Source of the DNA: Hymenoscyphus infarciens
Taxonomy: Eukaryota; Ascomycota; Leotiomycetes; Helotiales; Helotiaceae
NCBI GenBank assembly: GCA_001414345.1
Contig: LLCB01000275.1
Span: 1-64,000, forward strand
Length of the DNA: 64,000 bases
Reading direction: 5' to 3'
The notes beneath the pieces were generated by a model that made no database searches, was not told the origin of the DNA, and saw only the letters and a list, made by a program, of their open reading frames with translations. Within the stretch, counting starts at the first letter, position 1. Each line of letters opens with the position of its first letter. This document shows, piece by piece, positions 21,979 through 33,620 of the stretch. A program made the translations under genes and the position numbers.

Positions 21979-23395
21979 GCGGTGCACGATGCATTGTGGG
22001 GTTGATAGGAATCGGGGATAGGGTGTGTGGTCGGGGTTCTGTGAGGGGTTTGTATATTTGGATACGGGGGCGGGACTTTGTATTGTATGGATGGCGTTGA
22101 CTCTTTTCTCTTTACTTTTGTGTTTTTTTTAGCGGTCGGGAGATAGGTTGTGGGTGATGCGAACATAGCGTGGGCTGACAATACCTTATCCTTTTTTCTC
22201 GCTTCTCTGTTTCATCCCTCTCTCCTCTCGTGCGCTGCGATTCTCCATCTTGGGACTATATGTCTCACGGGAGATGTTTGAATTTTCACCCATTTTCTTT
22301 CAAATGTTGTTTGCTTACTTGTGGTGGGAATTGGTGATGTGAATTTTTTTCATTTCAAGCTGGCGGTAACTTGCGGCTTACTCGCGGCTATACACATATA
22401 ACCTTTGCTCGTTATTCTAAGCGTCTTTAAGATGTCTACCTATTTATATTATTTGGGAAGAAAGTTGGAGGTTGAAAGAAGGGCGTGAAAGGATTTTTTG
22501 AGTTCTAGTATACACAACTAATTCTACTCTAAATTCACTAAATTCTACCTCTAAAGTTTGTTGGAACGATTTTACTATTCTACATAGTCTAGGCTACTTC
22601 TAATAATTGAAGGTTAATTGGATAAGTTTTTGATACTCTGAAGTTTTAAGTCATTTGATACTTTTGTTTAATTGATTTGATTGTTCTAAAAACCTCAAAT
22701 ATTATAATTAAATAGCGTAGCTTTATAGACACATTACTTCATACTATCAAGTAACAACGTGATTGGGCAATTCCACAGTTGGTGAATAAAGCATACCAGT
22801 TCTGCTAGAACTGTTCGATAGCTGTACTGATAACGAGGATAATGCTACTACTGAAGAGATCTCGATCGAAGGGCGGAAGGAGTGTATTTCTCAGGAGTTG
22901 AATTGTGATTGGGGAAATGGGGACACATGTACTGAGAAAGGTGAAGTTGGTTGTAGAGTAGGTCCGTTTTCTTGAGATTGGGTTGGGGGGGGGAATTGGG
23001 ATGTCAACATGTTCCCAAAAAGAGATTGTCAAGGAAATCAAATCAACTATGATGTCGAATACGAAAATGCAAAAACATCCTATTCAACTCATTCCAAATC
23101 CAATGTAACTCCGAGAACTGCAGTTGAAATTTTAGAGAGAGATGGTTACGCTTTTAGAAAGGATAGTGTCTGTGTTGGGAGCTTCACATTCTACTTTGCG
23201 CGGGTTTCGCGACTTGTTCACACGGGTCGCTTGGTTTATTCTTAGCAATTCAACTTCTTTTGCTCCATTAGAGTCTTATGTTCTGCCATTTTCTACTTCA
23301 AATAGCACTGAACGAGAAGAAATTCCCAGTCTGAGTACAATTTCCCGGGGCAACTTGCTTCCAGTCCATGCCATTCCCACAGCTTGACTCCACCC
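21979..23395. other. Intergenic region, moderately AT-rich, no gene seen
   Basis: Convergent 3' flanks of the GRAM/VASt gene and the 592-aa gene. From about 22500 to 22760 the sequence is AT-rich but not as extreme as the RIP blocks. Short frames at 22805-23387 show no recognisable content. Confidence 0.4.
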
Positions 23396-25174
23396 TTATT
23401 CAGTGGTACTCTCATTCAATCCCATGCTCTCATTCTTCTTTGCAAGCTTCTCCTGCTCCTTACGTTCCTTGTCCTCTTTGTTCTTCTTGGCCTTGGCCTT
23501 GAAGCCTGTGAGACACTCTTCCTTCATGGCAAGAAGTTTCTGATTTCCTGGGTCCTTCTTGATTGCCAGGTTAAGCATATGCACCGCATTTAAATAGCCC
23601 TTGGTTTCTGTGGTACCCACATGCATATCGATGCAAGCTTGAGCGCACTCAGGGACACAAGCCCAGAAGATCTCCAAACATTCTCCCTCGAATTCCTTGT
23701 TCTCATCCCCGGTTCCACTTTGGTGAGAAAAGAATTCGGCCTCCAACATTTCCTTAACGAGGTAGAATTCCTTGATGTCGCGTTGGCGCAACATGGTATC
23801 CTTGATAGTCGACAAGGAGGCTTTGAGAGTTTTCATTCCTTCTGCCAAAACACTCTCCAGCTTAGGGTTGTTCGACTCTTGGTATGCCTTTTGAACCGGC
23901 TCGAGGAAGGCGAAAAATCGGTGGAATGGGCCGTTCTTGAGACAAACACATGCTTTTTCATATAGCGAGGATTGGTAAATAGTCCCGCACTCGTCTCTGG
24001 TGGTATGGAGGTGGGATGCTCGTTCAGAAATACGAGCTTGTGACATTTCCAATGGGAATCTTACAATGGGATCATGCTCGTTTGCAATTAGATCCCGTAA
24101 ACGAATCTCCTCCGAGTTTGTGTAATATAGCTCTCTATCGAGCATTTGCAATGAAGTGGTGTAGCCTCGGATGATATCGAAGGATCTACCATCTCCAGCG
24201 CAGGAAGTGGCCTTTGCTACACGAGAGAGAAGATCGACCGAAACTTGCTGTGGCAATCGGGTGAGCTCATGAGCGATTTGGACCAAGAGCTGGACGGCAT
24301 ACACCAAGCTTCCCAAACCACACTGCGCCTCGATGGCAGAAGCCCACAACTCAACCATGAACATATGGCTGTCTTGATGATGCTCCGGGTGGAAGTTTTT
24401 GATATGAGCCCCGAATAGATGTGCGGCAATAGCGAAATGACGTGCTGCTTCCATGTAGTCCTTCTGTGGCATGTATTGGTTTCCAAGCTCTCGAGCTGCG
24501 GTGGCTTCGACGATGGCTTGTTCCCGAGACAATGGGGAGCCATTCATTGCGTCTCTGAGCTTTATAATTTGAGCAGGGCTAACAGCTCCAATGCCACTGA
24601 ATGTGAAGGAGATAGGAGTTTGGGAGAACATGTCTGGAACCGTGCTGATTCCTTTGACGCTCTCAAGCAGAAATGGGACGATCCTCGGATTGTATTTGGT
24701 TTCGAAATGCATCGAAATGCTTGAAATTGGTTGACGCTGGGCGCCAAAGGCTAAAGGCCAATGATGACCATTGATCAAGGAAACCAAAGTCTTCAGATGC
24801 TTTGCCTCCATCACCGCAAAGTGGGTGTCTGTGTCGCCCTCCGTGTGACCTCTTTGCCGCTGGTAGCCATGATGAATGTCAATGACCAAAACCGCATTTT
24901 GAATTGCATTTGAGACCCGCTTGATTGGGATTCCATATGCGATGACTTGCTGGAGGAAAAAACGATCGTTTTCTTCGAGCAACACGAAGTTTGCTTTTCT
25001 GCGGAAGTGTTCGAGGGCTTCCTTTGAGAGGAGGAGGGGGTAGTCGCTAGGGTTGAAGGAGAGAACTGCCTTTTCCAGGTGCAATACAGTCTTTGGGAGG
25101 AGTTCATCTAGGATTTGGTAGGTGAGCTCCTCACACAAGGTGGTTTTGCCAACAGTCCAAACAGCAGAAGACAT
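23396..25174 (-). CDS. Conserved-looking 592-aa protein of unknown function, alpha-helical with TPR-like segment
   Basis: A single frame without stops, 592 residues, starting MSSAVWTVGKTTLCEELTYQ. I recognise no named domain. Residues about 235-265 (ARELGNQYMPQKDYMEAARHFAIAAHLFG) and 545-575 (GYLNAVHMLNLAIKKDPGNQKLLAMKEE) have the helix-turn-helix spacing of TPR units, so a helical scaffold is plausible. The last 30 residues are a highly charged K/E stretch. VGKTT near the N terminus recalls the end of a P-loop but lacks the full GxxxxGK[ST], so I do not call an ATPase. The 3' end converges on the GRAM/VASt gene. The frame is long, with balanced composition and neighbour-like codon use, so expression as a real protein is very likely. 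Confidence 0.75.
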   Translation of the reverse strand: MSSAVWTVGKTTLCEELTYQILDELLPKTVLHLEKAVLSFNPSDYPLLLSKEALEHFRRKANFVLLEENDRFFLQQVIAYGIPIKRVSNAIQNAVLVIDIHHGYQRQRGHTEGDTDTHFAVMEAKHLKTLVSLINGHHWPLAFGAQRQPISSISMHFETKYNPRIVPFLLESVKGISTVPDMFSQTPISFTFSGIGAVSPAQIIKLRDAMNGSPLSREQAIVEATAARELGNQYMPQKDYMEAARHFAIAAHLFGAHIKNFHPEHHQDSHMFMVELWASAIEAQCGLGSLVYAVQLLVQIAHELTRLPQQVSVDLLSRVAKATSCAGDGRSFDIIRGYTTSLQMLDRELYYTNSEEIRLRDLIANEHDPIVRFPLEMSQARISERASHLHTTRDECGTIYQSSLYEKACVCLKNGPFHRFFAFLEPVQKAYQESNNPKLESVLAEGMKTLKASLSTIKDTMLRQRDIKEFYLVKEMLEAEFFSHQSGTGDENKEFEGECLEIFWACVPECAQACIDMHVGTTETKGYLNAVHMLNLAIKKDPGNQKLLAMKEECLTGFKAKAKKNKEDKERKEQEKLAKKNESMGLNESTTE

Positions 25175-25560
25175 GGTGGGGAGTTGGTATGGTTTTGTGT
25201 GGTAGTTGTGGTAGTTGTGGTAGCTAGGGTAAACAAAACAATGGAGTGCGGCCTGAGGTTACCACCCGCAGCCTTTGCGACTTCAAAACAACGCAACTCC
25301 GTCTTAGTCGTTTAGTTTAACAGAGTTGTATCTTGAAATCAGCCTTGTGTTTAGTTTTTTTTTTGAAGAAATACGAATAAAACGCATGCCTTGGGTGCAG
25401 AATATGACTGAATTGGAGGGTCAGCGGTTTACTGAAATTAGCCGACCTAATAAGGGGGGAAATCACAACAGTTAAACAGGAGTCGTAGTAACTTAAGCTG
25501 GTTAAAGAAAATCTTCTAGATATCTGGAGTAATTTTAAATAACAAATCAAGTTATAGAAG
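25175..25560. other. Promoter side of the 592-aa gene, with GTGGTAGTT repeats
   Basis: Contains three imperfect GTGGTAGTT units at about 25198-25226 just upstream of the ATG. It then grades into AT-rich DNA at about 25560. Confidence 0.4.
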
Positions 25561-26273
25561 CTAGCCACTGTTATTGAATTATAGCCTTATCTAATATTAC
25601 TTTATTTAATTGTATTTCTTAATCTTCTAAGAGTAATTTCAAGTCACAACGAATATTACTAAACTTATTGTTTAGTATTATATCTTAGTCTTATCTAGTT
25701 TAAATTTCTCTAAGTCAGTTTCTTTATTCTTTTAGAATAAATCTAAATTATAGATTAATTTAATAAAAATCTTTATTTACAATATTATCTAACTTCCCTT
25801 TTTTAAATTATATCTCTTAACTCTATTAGAATACTTCGAGAGGATTAAATAATGTTATAATAGTATATTAATAGTCTTATATTCTAGTTTTATTTAATAA
25901 CTATTTTATAAGACCTCTTTCTTAAAACTAATCGAATAAGTCTAAATAATAATTAAAGTTACTTAAGCTCTAATAGAAAAGTCCTTAGTAATATTAGTAT
26001 TAAAGTAATAACTTCTATATATTATATAATACTTTTAATAGTAATTAACACTTTTATTCTCTAAATAATCGTAAATACCTAGAAGATCCTCTAAATTAAT
26101 TAAAAAGTGACTGTTCTATCTCTCAAATAATACCTCTTGAAAATTAAAGTATTCTAGTTAGAAAAGAAAGATATTTGAATTAGTTATTATTCACTGTTTT
26201 TGCTATCTTACGCCACCTATTTTTTAGTGAATTGAAGCTGGTATCTTGAGATTATAATCTTTAAAATATAGCA
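25560..26273. other. AT-rich RIP-like block left of the copia element
   Basis: Extreme AT and TpA content with no reading frame. It includes the left arm of an inverted repeat (26041-26179). The remaining 74 bp up to the target duplication at 26274 is less AT-shifted. Confidence 0.5.
26041..26179. repeat. Left arm of an inverted repeat that brackets the copia element
   Basis: The reverse complement of this segment matches 32697-32816 along most of its length, including the shared block TCACTTTTTAATTAATTTAG. The two arms face each other across the whole retrotransposon. Their outer ends are both ...GTGTYAATTAC. A nested, older inverted-repeat element is the likely origin. Confidence 0.7.
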
Positions 26274-26278
26274 TCAAC

Positions 26279-26450
26279 TGTTGGTATGACTTATGGTCAT
26301 AAAAGCGATGCAAAAAGAGTTATATTATCGTTCGTATATACCGAGTAAAGCTAGCTACGATACCTACTTAAGTAGCCTCTAAGCGAGTGCACGTATACCC
26401 ACGTACACTAATCCAAATCGCTATTTACCCCTTAAATATATATACCGACA
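26279..26450 (-). repeat. 3' LTR of copia copy A
   Basis: It begins TGTTGGTATGACTTATGG and ends ACCGACA, with the TG...CA termini of retroviral-type LTRs. It is 172 bp, equal in length to its partner at 32317-32488. It has kept more C/G than the partner. Confidence 0.9.
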
Positions 26451-29400
26451 CTAGCACTTCTTCAAAATAACAGAAGTTACTCAAAACTATTAAAAATCAT
26501 ATATCCAATCCAACCAATCAGAGCCCTCCATTCCCTATCCTCGACCAATAAGGAGGCTCTATTTCAGTCCCTTATTATCTCTTATTTCGTTCCACCTACT
26601 CTATAAGGTTAATATCTAGCTTATTAGTATTGATCAACTTTTATAGAGTATTATAGTAACTCTTTTTAGTTATAGCATTCACAAGATTACTCTTACCGTC
26701 GATCTATTTAATCTTATTAATCTCTCTTAATTTATATACTTCTTATAGGTATATAATGTTAATTATTAGTCGCTTCTCCTTAGTTATACCTAATTTAGCT
26801 ATATATTTATAAATAGACTTTAAATCAGTATATACTATAAGTAGTACCTTAAATCCTAAGATGCTTTTAAAAGTCGATTTTATTAAAGCTGCGACGTTAA
26901 ATCTAGAGCTTATTATATATAATTCTAATACTAAAATACTATAGGTAACTCTTTTATATTTAGTAGAAGACTAATATAAGATATTAGTATTATTATCTTT
27001 ATCTATAAGAGTAATAATATAACTAATTTATAATAATAAGTCTTTATTATTAGTAAATAATCTATTAGTAAAAGCGTATAACTTTAGAGAAGATTTATTT
27101 AATTTAACGAATTTAAGTCCTCTTAAGAGATTATCGATTTACTATTAAATTCGCTTATTAAGAAGTAAAATATTATTATCTTAAGAATTAATAGTTTAGA
27201 TAGTATATAATAAGTTAAAAGTAGCCTTAGGCTAGGATACTATAGCTAAGTATACCTCTCTAGTACGTTATATAATATATTAATCTTTAGTATTAACTAT
27301 ATATAATGTCTCTTTTATATTAGATATCTTAGATAAGGCCTTTTATACTAAATCTAAGTGTTTTACGTAATCTTAAGTAAGAGATATAGAGCTGTTATAA
27401 TACTTAGTAATTAGCCCTCTATTAAATTTAATTAGATAGTTAATAGTAAGCTCTTCTCTCTTCTTAGACATAAATCTAGCTTCTTTAATAGTAAGTTCTT
27501 CTTTATTAGTAAAAGCGTTATTAGCGAGTATAAGGGTATTATTAGTTTAAAGGCCTACTATACTAAAAGGGGCATTTAACTTTGCTTACTCGTCGTACTA
27601 GTATAATTTAGTATATAAAAGATAGAGGTTAAAAGTTAACTATTCTATTATAAGCCTTATAATATAGTGTTTATAGTACGTTATAAACTAATGATTACTA
27701 GCTTCTAGAATACTATATAATAGCCTAATTACTTTAAAGAATACATCTTCTTATTAAGAATAACCTTTAAGAGAGCGTATAAAGAATTTCTAATTTAAGT
27801 TAGTTAAAGATTATATATATACTTATATAATATTCTAAATAAATACTCGTAAACCTAGAAGTATTATAATAAGTATAAGGATTATTCTCTAGCTTACTCT
27901 CTAAATTATAAGTGCTTAAGTAAGTACTAGTAACTTTCTAGTATTATTATATACTTAGATTACTAATCTTAACTTTATAAAAGTAAGTACTATACTCTTA
28001 AATTTAATATTATCTATAAAGTATAATCTAAATATTCTAGTATTAGGAGGTAACTCTTTCTAGGTAATAATCTTAAAAACACCTTAATTAGTTAATCTAT
28101 TAATCTTCTTTTATTACGATTTAATATATACTATACTATTATTAGCTATAAATACTTTAATATTATAAGGTTTACTTAAATTAGTAAGAAAAGTTCTAAT
28201 ATCTTTAAGAGTAATATAGTTAAAATCGTCTATAAAAGTGTCTAACTATTAAAATAATACTTTAAAAGACTTATTTAAAGGTCTTAAATACTTTTAGAGC
28301 TGTCTATGTCTATACTTCTAAAGAGGTTTTAGTATAGCTTCTAGAATATTAGTGTTTTAGTAGATTTATAACTATTAAAGTCGGTATTAGAAGGAAGGTA
28401 AATATTATTTAATATCTTAGTTACTTTAGTCTACTTCCTACTTACTCTATTACTTAAAAGTTCCTCCTTTTTTATAAGATTATAGTATTATTTTAGATAG
28501 TGCTATACTAGAAACTTCCTTAGTTACTAGTACTATTTTAAAAGTTTTAGAAGTTTTAATAAAGTATAGCTTTATAACTATAGATTAAAACTTTATAAAG
28601 CTACTTAGTAGCACTATAATATAGTTCTTATTTTTAATTCCTTAAAAGACAAAAGGTCTTATCTAAGACTTTATATACTCTCTCTATACTAAAACGTCTA
28701 AATTTAAGAGTAAGTCTTTAACTCAGTTAATTAGTTTATTTCATATATTAAGAGCTTCTTTAACTTAATAAGATATAATCTACTTTCATACCTCTTAAGT
28801 AGCCTTTTTATAGGTCTTAGACCTTATAGAAATCGGTTACAAAGGTATATCGGCTACAGTTATTCAAGTATATGCCCTATATACTAATAGAGTAGAGACT
28901 AGTCTATTTAGGCCTACTATATTATTAATTACTTTAAAGGCTATTTAAAGTACTAAACTTTATAAGAGATATAGCTCTTATTTATATATAATATTATATA
29001 CCTATTAAATCAGTCTATAGTAACGTTCTACTATACTAATTAAATTATATACCTTAACTAGTATAGTTTTTACTATAGTACTTATTCTAGTAGCAGAGTA
29101 TATAAAGTCCTTTCTAATAAAGTTTATCCTAGTATTTATAATAATATAATTAAAGGGTCTAAGATATATATTAATCTAATATCTTTAGAAGACCTCTTAT
29201 ATAATTATCGCTTTTATATCTAGTAAAAAGTTACCTACTTAATACCTTATTACTTCGTCTATATAGTATAAGACTACTTACTTATTAAAGAAGAAAGTAT
29301 TAATTAAAATACTATAATTAAATTTAAGGTTATTATAAAGAGTAAACTTAAATCAGCTAGGCGAACTTCTATGCTTTTAATAGTATTCGCAAAATTTAAC

Positions 29401-32316
29401 AAGATGTTAAAGGATGTCTTAGTTAATATAATGCCTAGCTCTTTCTAGTATACGTTATAATCTTAGTATTAATAGGTAGCTAAATCGCCTATAAAGACGT
29501 TAAATATTAATATCTATAAGAAATGTTAGATACTCTTAGATGAAGTTATATATAGCTTTATCCTAGAGTAGAAAAGGGTATCTAAATTGTTATATAATAG
29601 AGAACCTTTCAATCTTTATTCCTTTCTTATTCTCTTAGATAAGTATATTTTAAAGATTATTTAAGATAACTTTTAGGTTATCTATATTATTAATATAAAA
29701 GATAAAAGGGGTATTAGATTATACTATATAGAATTTAGCTTTTCTAATTAATATATTAATTATTATTAATCTTAAAAATAGAGTATATCTTTTACTAAAC
29801 TAGATATTAAATTAACCCTTTATACCTTTATTAATTAGAACGCTTTTAATAAGTCTAATATATATAAGATATTAGTCATATTCTATACTTAACTTTTAAG
29901 CTACTCTAGTATTGATTATTATACTAAAGAAGTTCTCTTTTATATATCTTTTAGCTATTATTATAAACACTTTCTCTAAAAATTTATATATAACGTTAAA
30001 AGTATTATTTAAGTTGTTTAGGTTTTATAAGATATATCTATTAATAGCGTATCTTTGTACTAAACTTATTAAATTTATAATAAGTTATTTAATATTTAAA
30101 TTATTAATAAATCCTATAAAAGTAATATTATAATAGATAACTTCTTTATCTAAACTAGTATCTAATAAGTAACTATCTTCTTTTAATAGAGTAATAGTAT
30201 AAAATATCTCTAATATCTCTTCTTTCTAAGTACTCTAAGCATATACTATATTTATATTATATATCTTTCTAGTATACCTGTCTTGCTTGCCTTTAAAGTG
30301 TTTGAAATTCTTATTAGTCTATTTAGTAAAGTGATAGTCTTATTCTTTTTAACTATAATCCTAAGATAAATGGTTATCCTTTCTATATATATAATATATC
30401 CTCTTCTTCTTATATTAATCTATATTACTAAATTTATTTGTACTATATTATCCGCTCTTATAGAAGTGCCTCTTAGTTATTATAGTTTTGTTTATAACTA
30501 TCTCTAAGTAGACTTTTATATAAGATTAGATCGAACTTTATAAAAGGGTAATAGTATTAGAAATTAAAGAGTCTTAGAGTAAGGTTGATATTATAATAGC
30601 ATAATCTAGGACCTTTTTATACACTAAAATTAGCTTATTTAAAAACTAACTATTAGTATAAAAGTTAGTAAGGAAGGAAAATCTTAGTAAATTAAGTCTT
30701 AATAACATATCCTTAAAACACTATAATATTAATATTCTAGATACTTAAATTATCTTCTATAAATCGATATTATTCTACTTAGATAATTAGCCTTTTTTAT
30801 AAAGTTTATCTTTGAAGTATTATTATATAGATATAGATAAAACTTTAAAAGATTAATTATTGTTTTTGTTAAAAAGTATAGTATAAAAGTAATTTAAAGC
30901 GTTACCTTTTAGTATAGTAAGGAAGGTAAGAGAGTAAATCGCTGGTAATACTTTACTTCTCTTATATATATTCTTAAATATTATAACTTTAATTGTAAAG
31001 TTGTCTTCTTTTCTACTATACTTTTGATCGTTCTTATATACTTTTATAAAGGTGCCTAATATATAAGAGTAGTTTTAACCTTTTAAACTTCGAGAAGGTA
31101 ATTTATCTTTGAAATATACTATATTTATTTATATTAGTAGCTTTCTATTATAATTATCTTATTACTAATTATGTTCTAGATACTTAGAGGCATTGTTGAA
31201 ATCGTCGCTACTAGTATCTTCGCTAAATTAATAGGATATAAAGAAGGAGGTTTAGTCGTCTTTTAGTAGACCTAAAAGTTAGATTAGAGGTTGTACTAGA
31301 TTGCTTAGGTCTTTCCTTTTAGTTAGTAGGATTAAAGTCGTCAAAGGTATTAGTTATTATAATAATGTCGAAGTATTTAATATTAGTTGTTGTTGTTATT
31401 ATATAGTAGATGCTTATAAAGCTTCGTCTCTAGCCTTTATCTTAGATCAGGTGTTTTAAGTAATATTTTTAGCTAGAGGTTATTATTATTAAGGTTATTA
31501 TTATTATACCTTTTATTGTCTTTTAGTATATTCTACTATATATTTATAATAGGATCTAAATTCTTTAGTACTAGCTCCTCTTAATACTATATCTTTCAAT
31601 TCTTTATCTAACTACTTAGTTAGGTTAACCTCGGTAACAGTGTTATATAGTGCTTAAGATATAAGTATCTTATGTCTATCTATCTTAACCTATATACCTC
31701 TTCTATAAAGTGTTTATTATAACTTAGTAGTAGTAGATTAGTAGATTTTAGCGAATTTATCTTAATCCTATCCTTTAAAGTTCACTTAAAATTCGTTTTA
31801 AAGAAGAAGGTCTTCGTTCTCTCTTTTAGTATACTTCTCTTCTCGTTCGACTATAAAAATCGTCTCTTCTATTTATATTAACTTTAGCTTTAGTACTAGC
31901 TTTAAGGCTTATTTTAGTACTAAAGTTAAAGCCTTTAAAGTCGTCGGAATCGGTTCTAGTATATCTGTTATATTATAGATATTATAGATATTATTATTAC
32001 TTAAATTAAATTTAGATGTTATTAAAAGTCTGTTTATACTCTACTTAGTAGGTAAAAGAGAATTCAGGTTTCAAGTAAATAAGTATCTTAGAGAGTATAA
32101 ATTGTCTTAGCAGATAAAAGGAGGTCGGTATTCGTAATCAGCGCTTCCTATCTTAAGAAGCGTTTACAGTATATTATCGAAGTTTTAAATAGTAGAAGGA
32201 GTTATAATTAGAGAAGGGGAGTCTACTAGTAATATCAAGTTTACTTTTATATAAGCATACCCGTAGCAGAAATATACAAAGTAACTAAGTATCTAATCTA
32301 TATATCTACTAATTAG

Positions 32317-32488
32317 TATTAGTATAACTTATAGTTATAAAAGCGATATAAAAAGAGTTATATTATTATTCATATATACTAAGTAAAGCTAGCTACAATG
32401 CCTACTTAAGTAGCCTCTAAGCGAGTACACGTGTACCCACGTGCACTAATCCGAATCGCTATTTACCCCTTGAATATATATACCGACA
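32317..32488 (-). repeat. 5' LTR of copia copy A
   Basis: A 172-bp partner of 26279-26450. Its first bases read TATTAGTATAAC instead of TGTTGGTATGAC, all transitions of the RIP type. It ends ACCGACA next to the target duplication TCAAC. Confidence 0.9.
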
Positions 32489-32493
32489 TCAAC

Positions 32494-32860
32494 TATAGGC
32501 AATTAGGGTACGAAAGAAGAAGGACATTAAGCCTTAAGAAATCGTCGATTCGAGTAGTAAAAGCTGTAAGCGAAAGGATTGAGAGTATTAGGGTTAACCA
32601 AAGTCCTTGAGAGTTGGTTTACGTAGTCGTAAGTAGGTTGATTTACTATAGTCATTGAGTTTTAGTATATCAGTATTAGGAAACTAATGAACTGACTCAA
32701 ATATACCTCTTTTCTGACTAGAATACTCTCATTTTTAAGAGGTATTATTTAAGAGATAGAATAGTCACTTTTTAATTAATTTAGAGGATATTCTAGAGGA
32801 TAAAAGTGTCAATTACCGTACAATTAAAGTTAGGTTGCTATTACCTAAAAAAAAATCAAT
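32494..32860. other. Spacer between the copia element and the diterpene-synthase relic
   Basis: It holds about 200 bp of mixed composition, then the right inverted-repeat arm. No coding frame is recognised. Confidence 0.4.
32697..32816. repeat. Right arm of the inverted repeat around the copia element
   Basis: It pairs with 26041-26179 in reverse complement. The inner end begins TCAAATAT and the outer end is ...AAAAGTGTCAATTAC. It borders the diterpene-synthase relic on its right. Confidence 0.7.
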
Positions 32861-32889
32861 TCTTATCATAGTTCGAAGTTCGAGGAGTG

Positions 32890-33620
32890 GCACTTACTTA
32901 TACAGTTTCGAAAATAGAAGTTGGAAATGCCGACGGGAATCCACCATAATGTCCATTTGCAGTTTGAACGCTAGCAACGTTCGTCAAACAATCATGTGTA
33001 CACTAGTCCTAAGAACTCGTGTTCATAAGGCATACGCGGCTGTGGACGAGGGTAAACCAAACATGGAACCCCTAATCAATTGGTGGTGTTTGACTTGGTC
33101 GAAATTTGAATTTCCGACGGAAGCTTCTCGATTACAAGTGTCCGGCGAGTGTCGGTCTTAGTCTCTGCACCTTCTTGTCACCCTGTTGATGGAGCTCTTT
33201 TCTGGCAGGAAATCCATAACTAAATCCTTTTCTAGCAAGCGGAGAAGACTTGGCACTTGAATCTCAAATCCCGCACGATCAGAAATTCCAATATCCCAGT
33301 TATCAAGCTTTTGTTTCAAATATACTTGTGCTTTGGCGTATCTAAGTATTAGATGAGATACAAACCCTGCGCATCGAAATCCATTTCATCACGCCGTCGA
33401 AGCTTCATGACAAGGAGTGCTGCCAGTGTATTTAGAATTCCATCGACGTCTGAGTAAGTCGAAGACCAGGATGCATCCGGCAACTATGTTCGCTTGAGCC
33501 ATTCGAAAGACTCGGGAAAAAGATAGATTGAGGAGTCATTCTCTGTCCGTTTGACCATTGACACTTATGCTGTATTATACTCGCTGGAAGAAAGAGTGTT
33601 AAACCCGCCAGAACTCGAGT
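32890..33620 (-). pseudogene. Relic of a CPS/KS-type (copalyl diphosphate/kaurene synthase-like) diterpene synthase, N-terminal part only
   Basis: Reading the minus strand in order gives class II terpene-cyclase N-terminal blocks. They are SSSEYNTA*VSMV (family SxYDTAWVxM, with the stop at 33565-33567 in place of Trp), PESFEWLKRT*LPDASW (family LPDGSW, stop for Gln), VYLKQKLDNWDIGISDRAGF with PSLLRLLEKD, NFDQVKHHQLIRGSM followed by PSSTAAYAL, and GGFPSAFPTSIFETV*VS. The order and spacing are those of fungal bifunctional diterpene cyclases, but the DxDD site and the whole class I half (DDxxD) are absent. At least four stops and frame losses make it non-functional. The 5' end is cut by AT-rich DNA at about 33620. 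The 3' continuation is lost near the inverted-repeat arm. Stops at former Trp/Gln codons are consistent with mild RIP leakage from neighbouring repeats. Confidence 0.8.

Larger units (their letters stand above)
26279..32488 (-). mobile_element. Complete Ty1/copia LTR retrotransposon, RIP-inactivated (copy A)
   Basis: Two 172-bp terminal repeats (26279-26450 and 32317-32488) bound a 6210-bp element flanked by the 5-bp target duplication TCAAC at 26274-26278 and 32489-32493. The coding strand is minus. Near 27780-27960 the minus strand reads a reverse-transcriptase block with LLVLT*ALII*RVS*RIILI, matching the fungal copia TQxPTIQRxSQRL signature. Near 26590-26880 it reads an RNase H block with YTDLKSIYKYIAKLGITKEK and later TNKLDINLIE. 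Stops stand where Gln, Arg or Trp codons are expected, as RIP predicts. Gag, protease and integrase should lie toward 32.3 kb but I could not read them reliably. RT-before-RNase H near the 3' LTR and lack of a gypsy-type order support copia. No intact frame remains. Confidence 0.9.

Noticed and set aside
29912..30133. 73-codon hydrophobic plus-strand frame, with a near-copy at 61702-61914
   Set aside because: Both lie inside the two copia copies, on the strand opposite the polyprotein. The Ile/Leu/Tyr-rich content is what AT-rich antisense DNA gives. Conservation reflects the repeat, not selection.
32835..33161. 108-codon plus-strand frame
   Set aside because: It is antisense to the diterpene-synthase relic, whose family motifs read on the minus strand.
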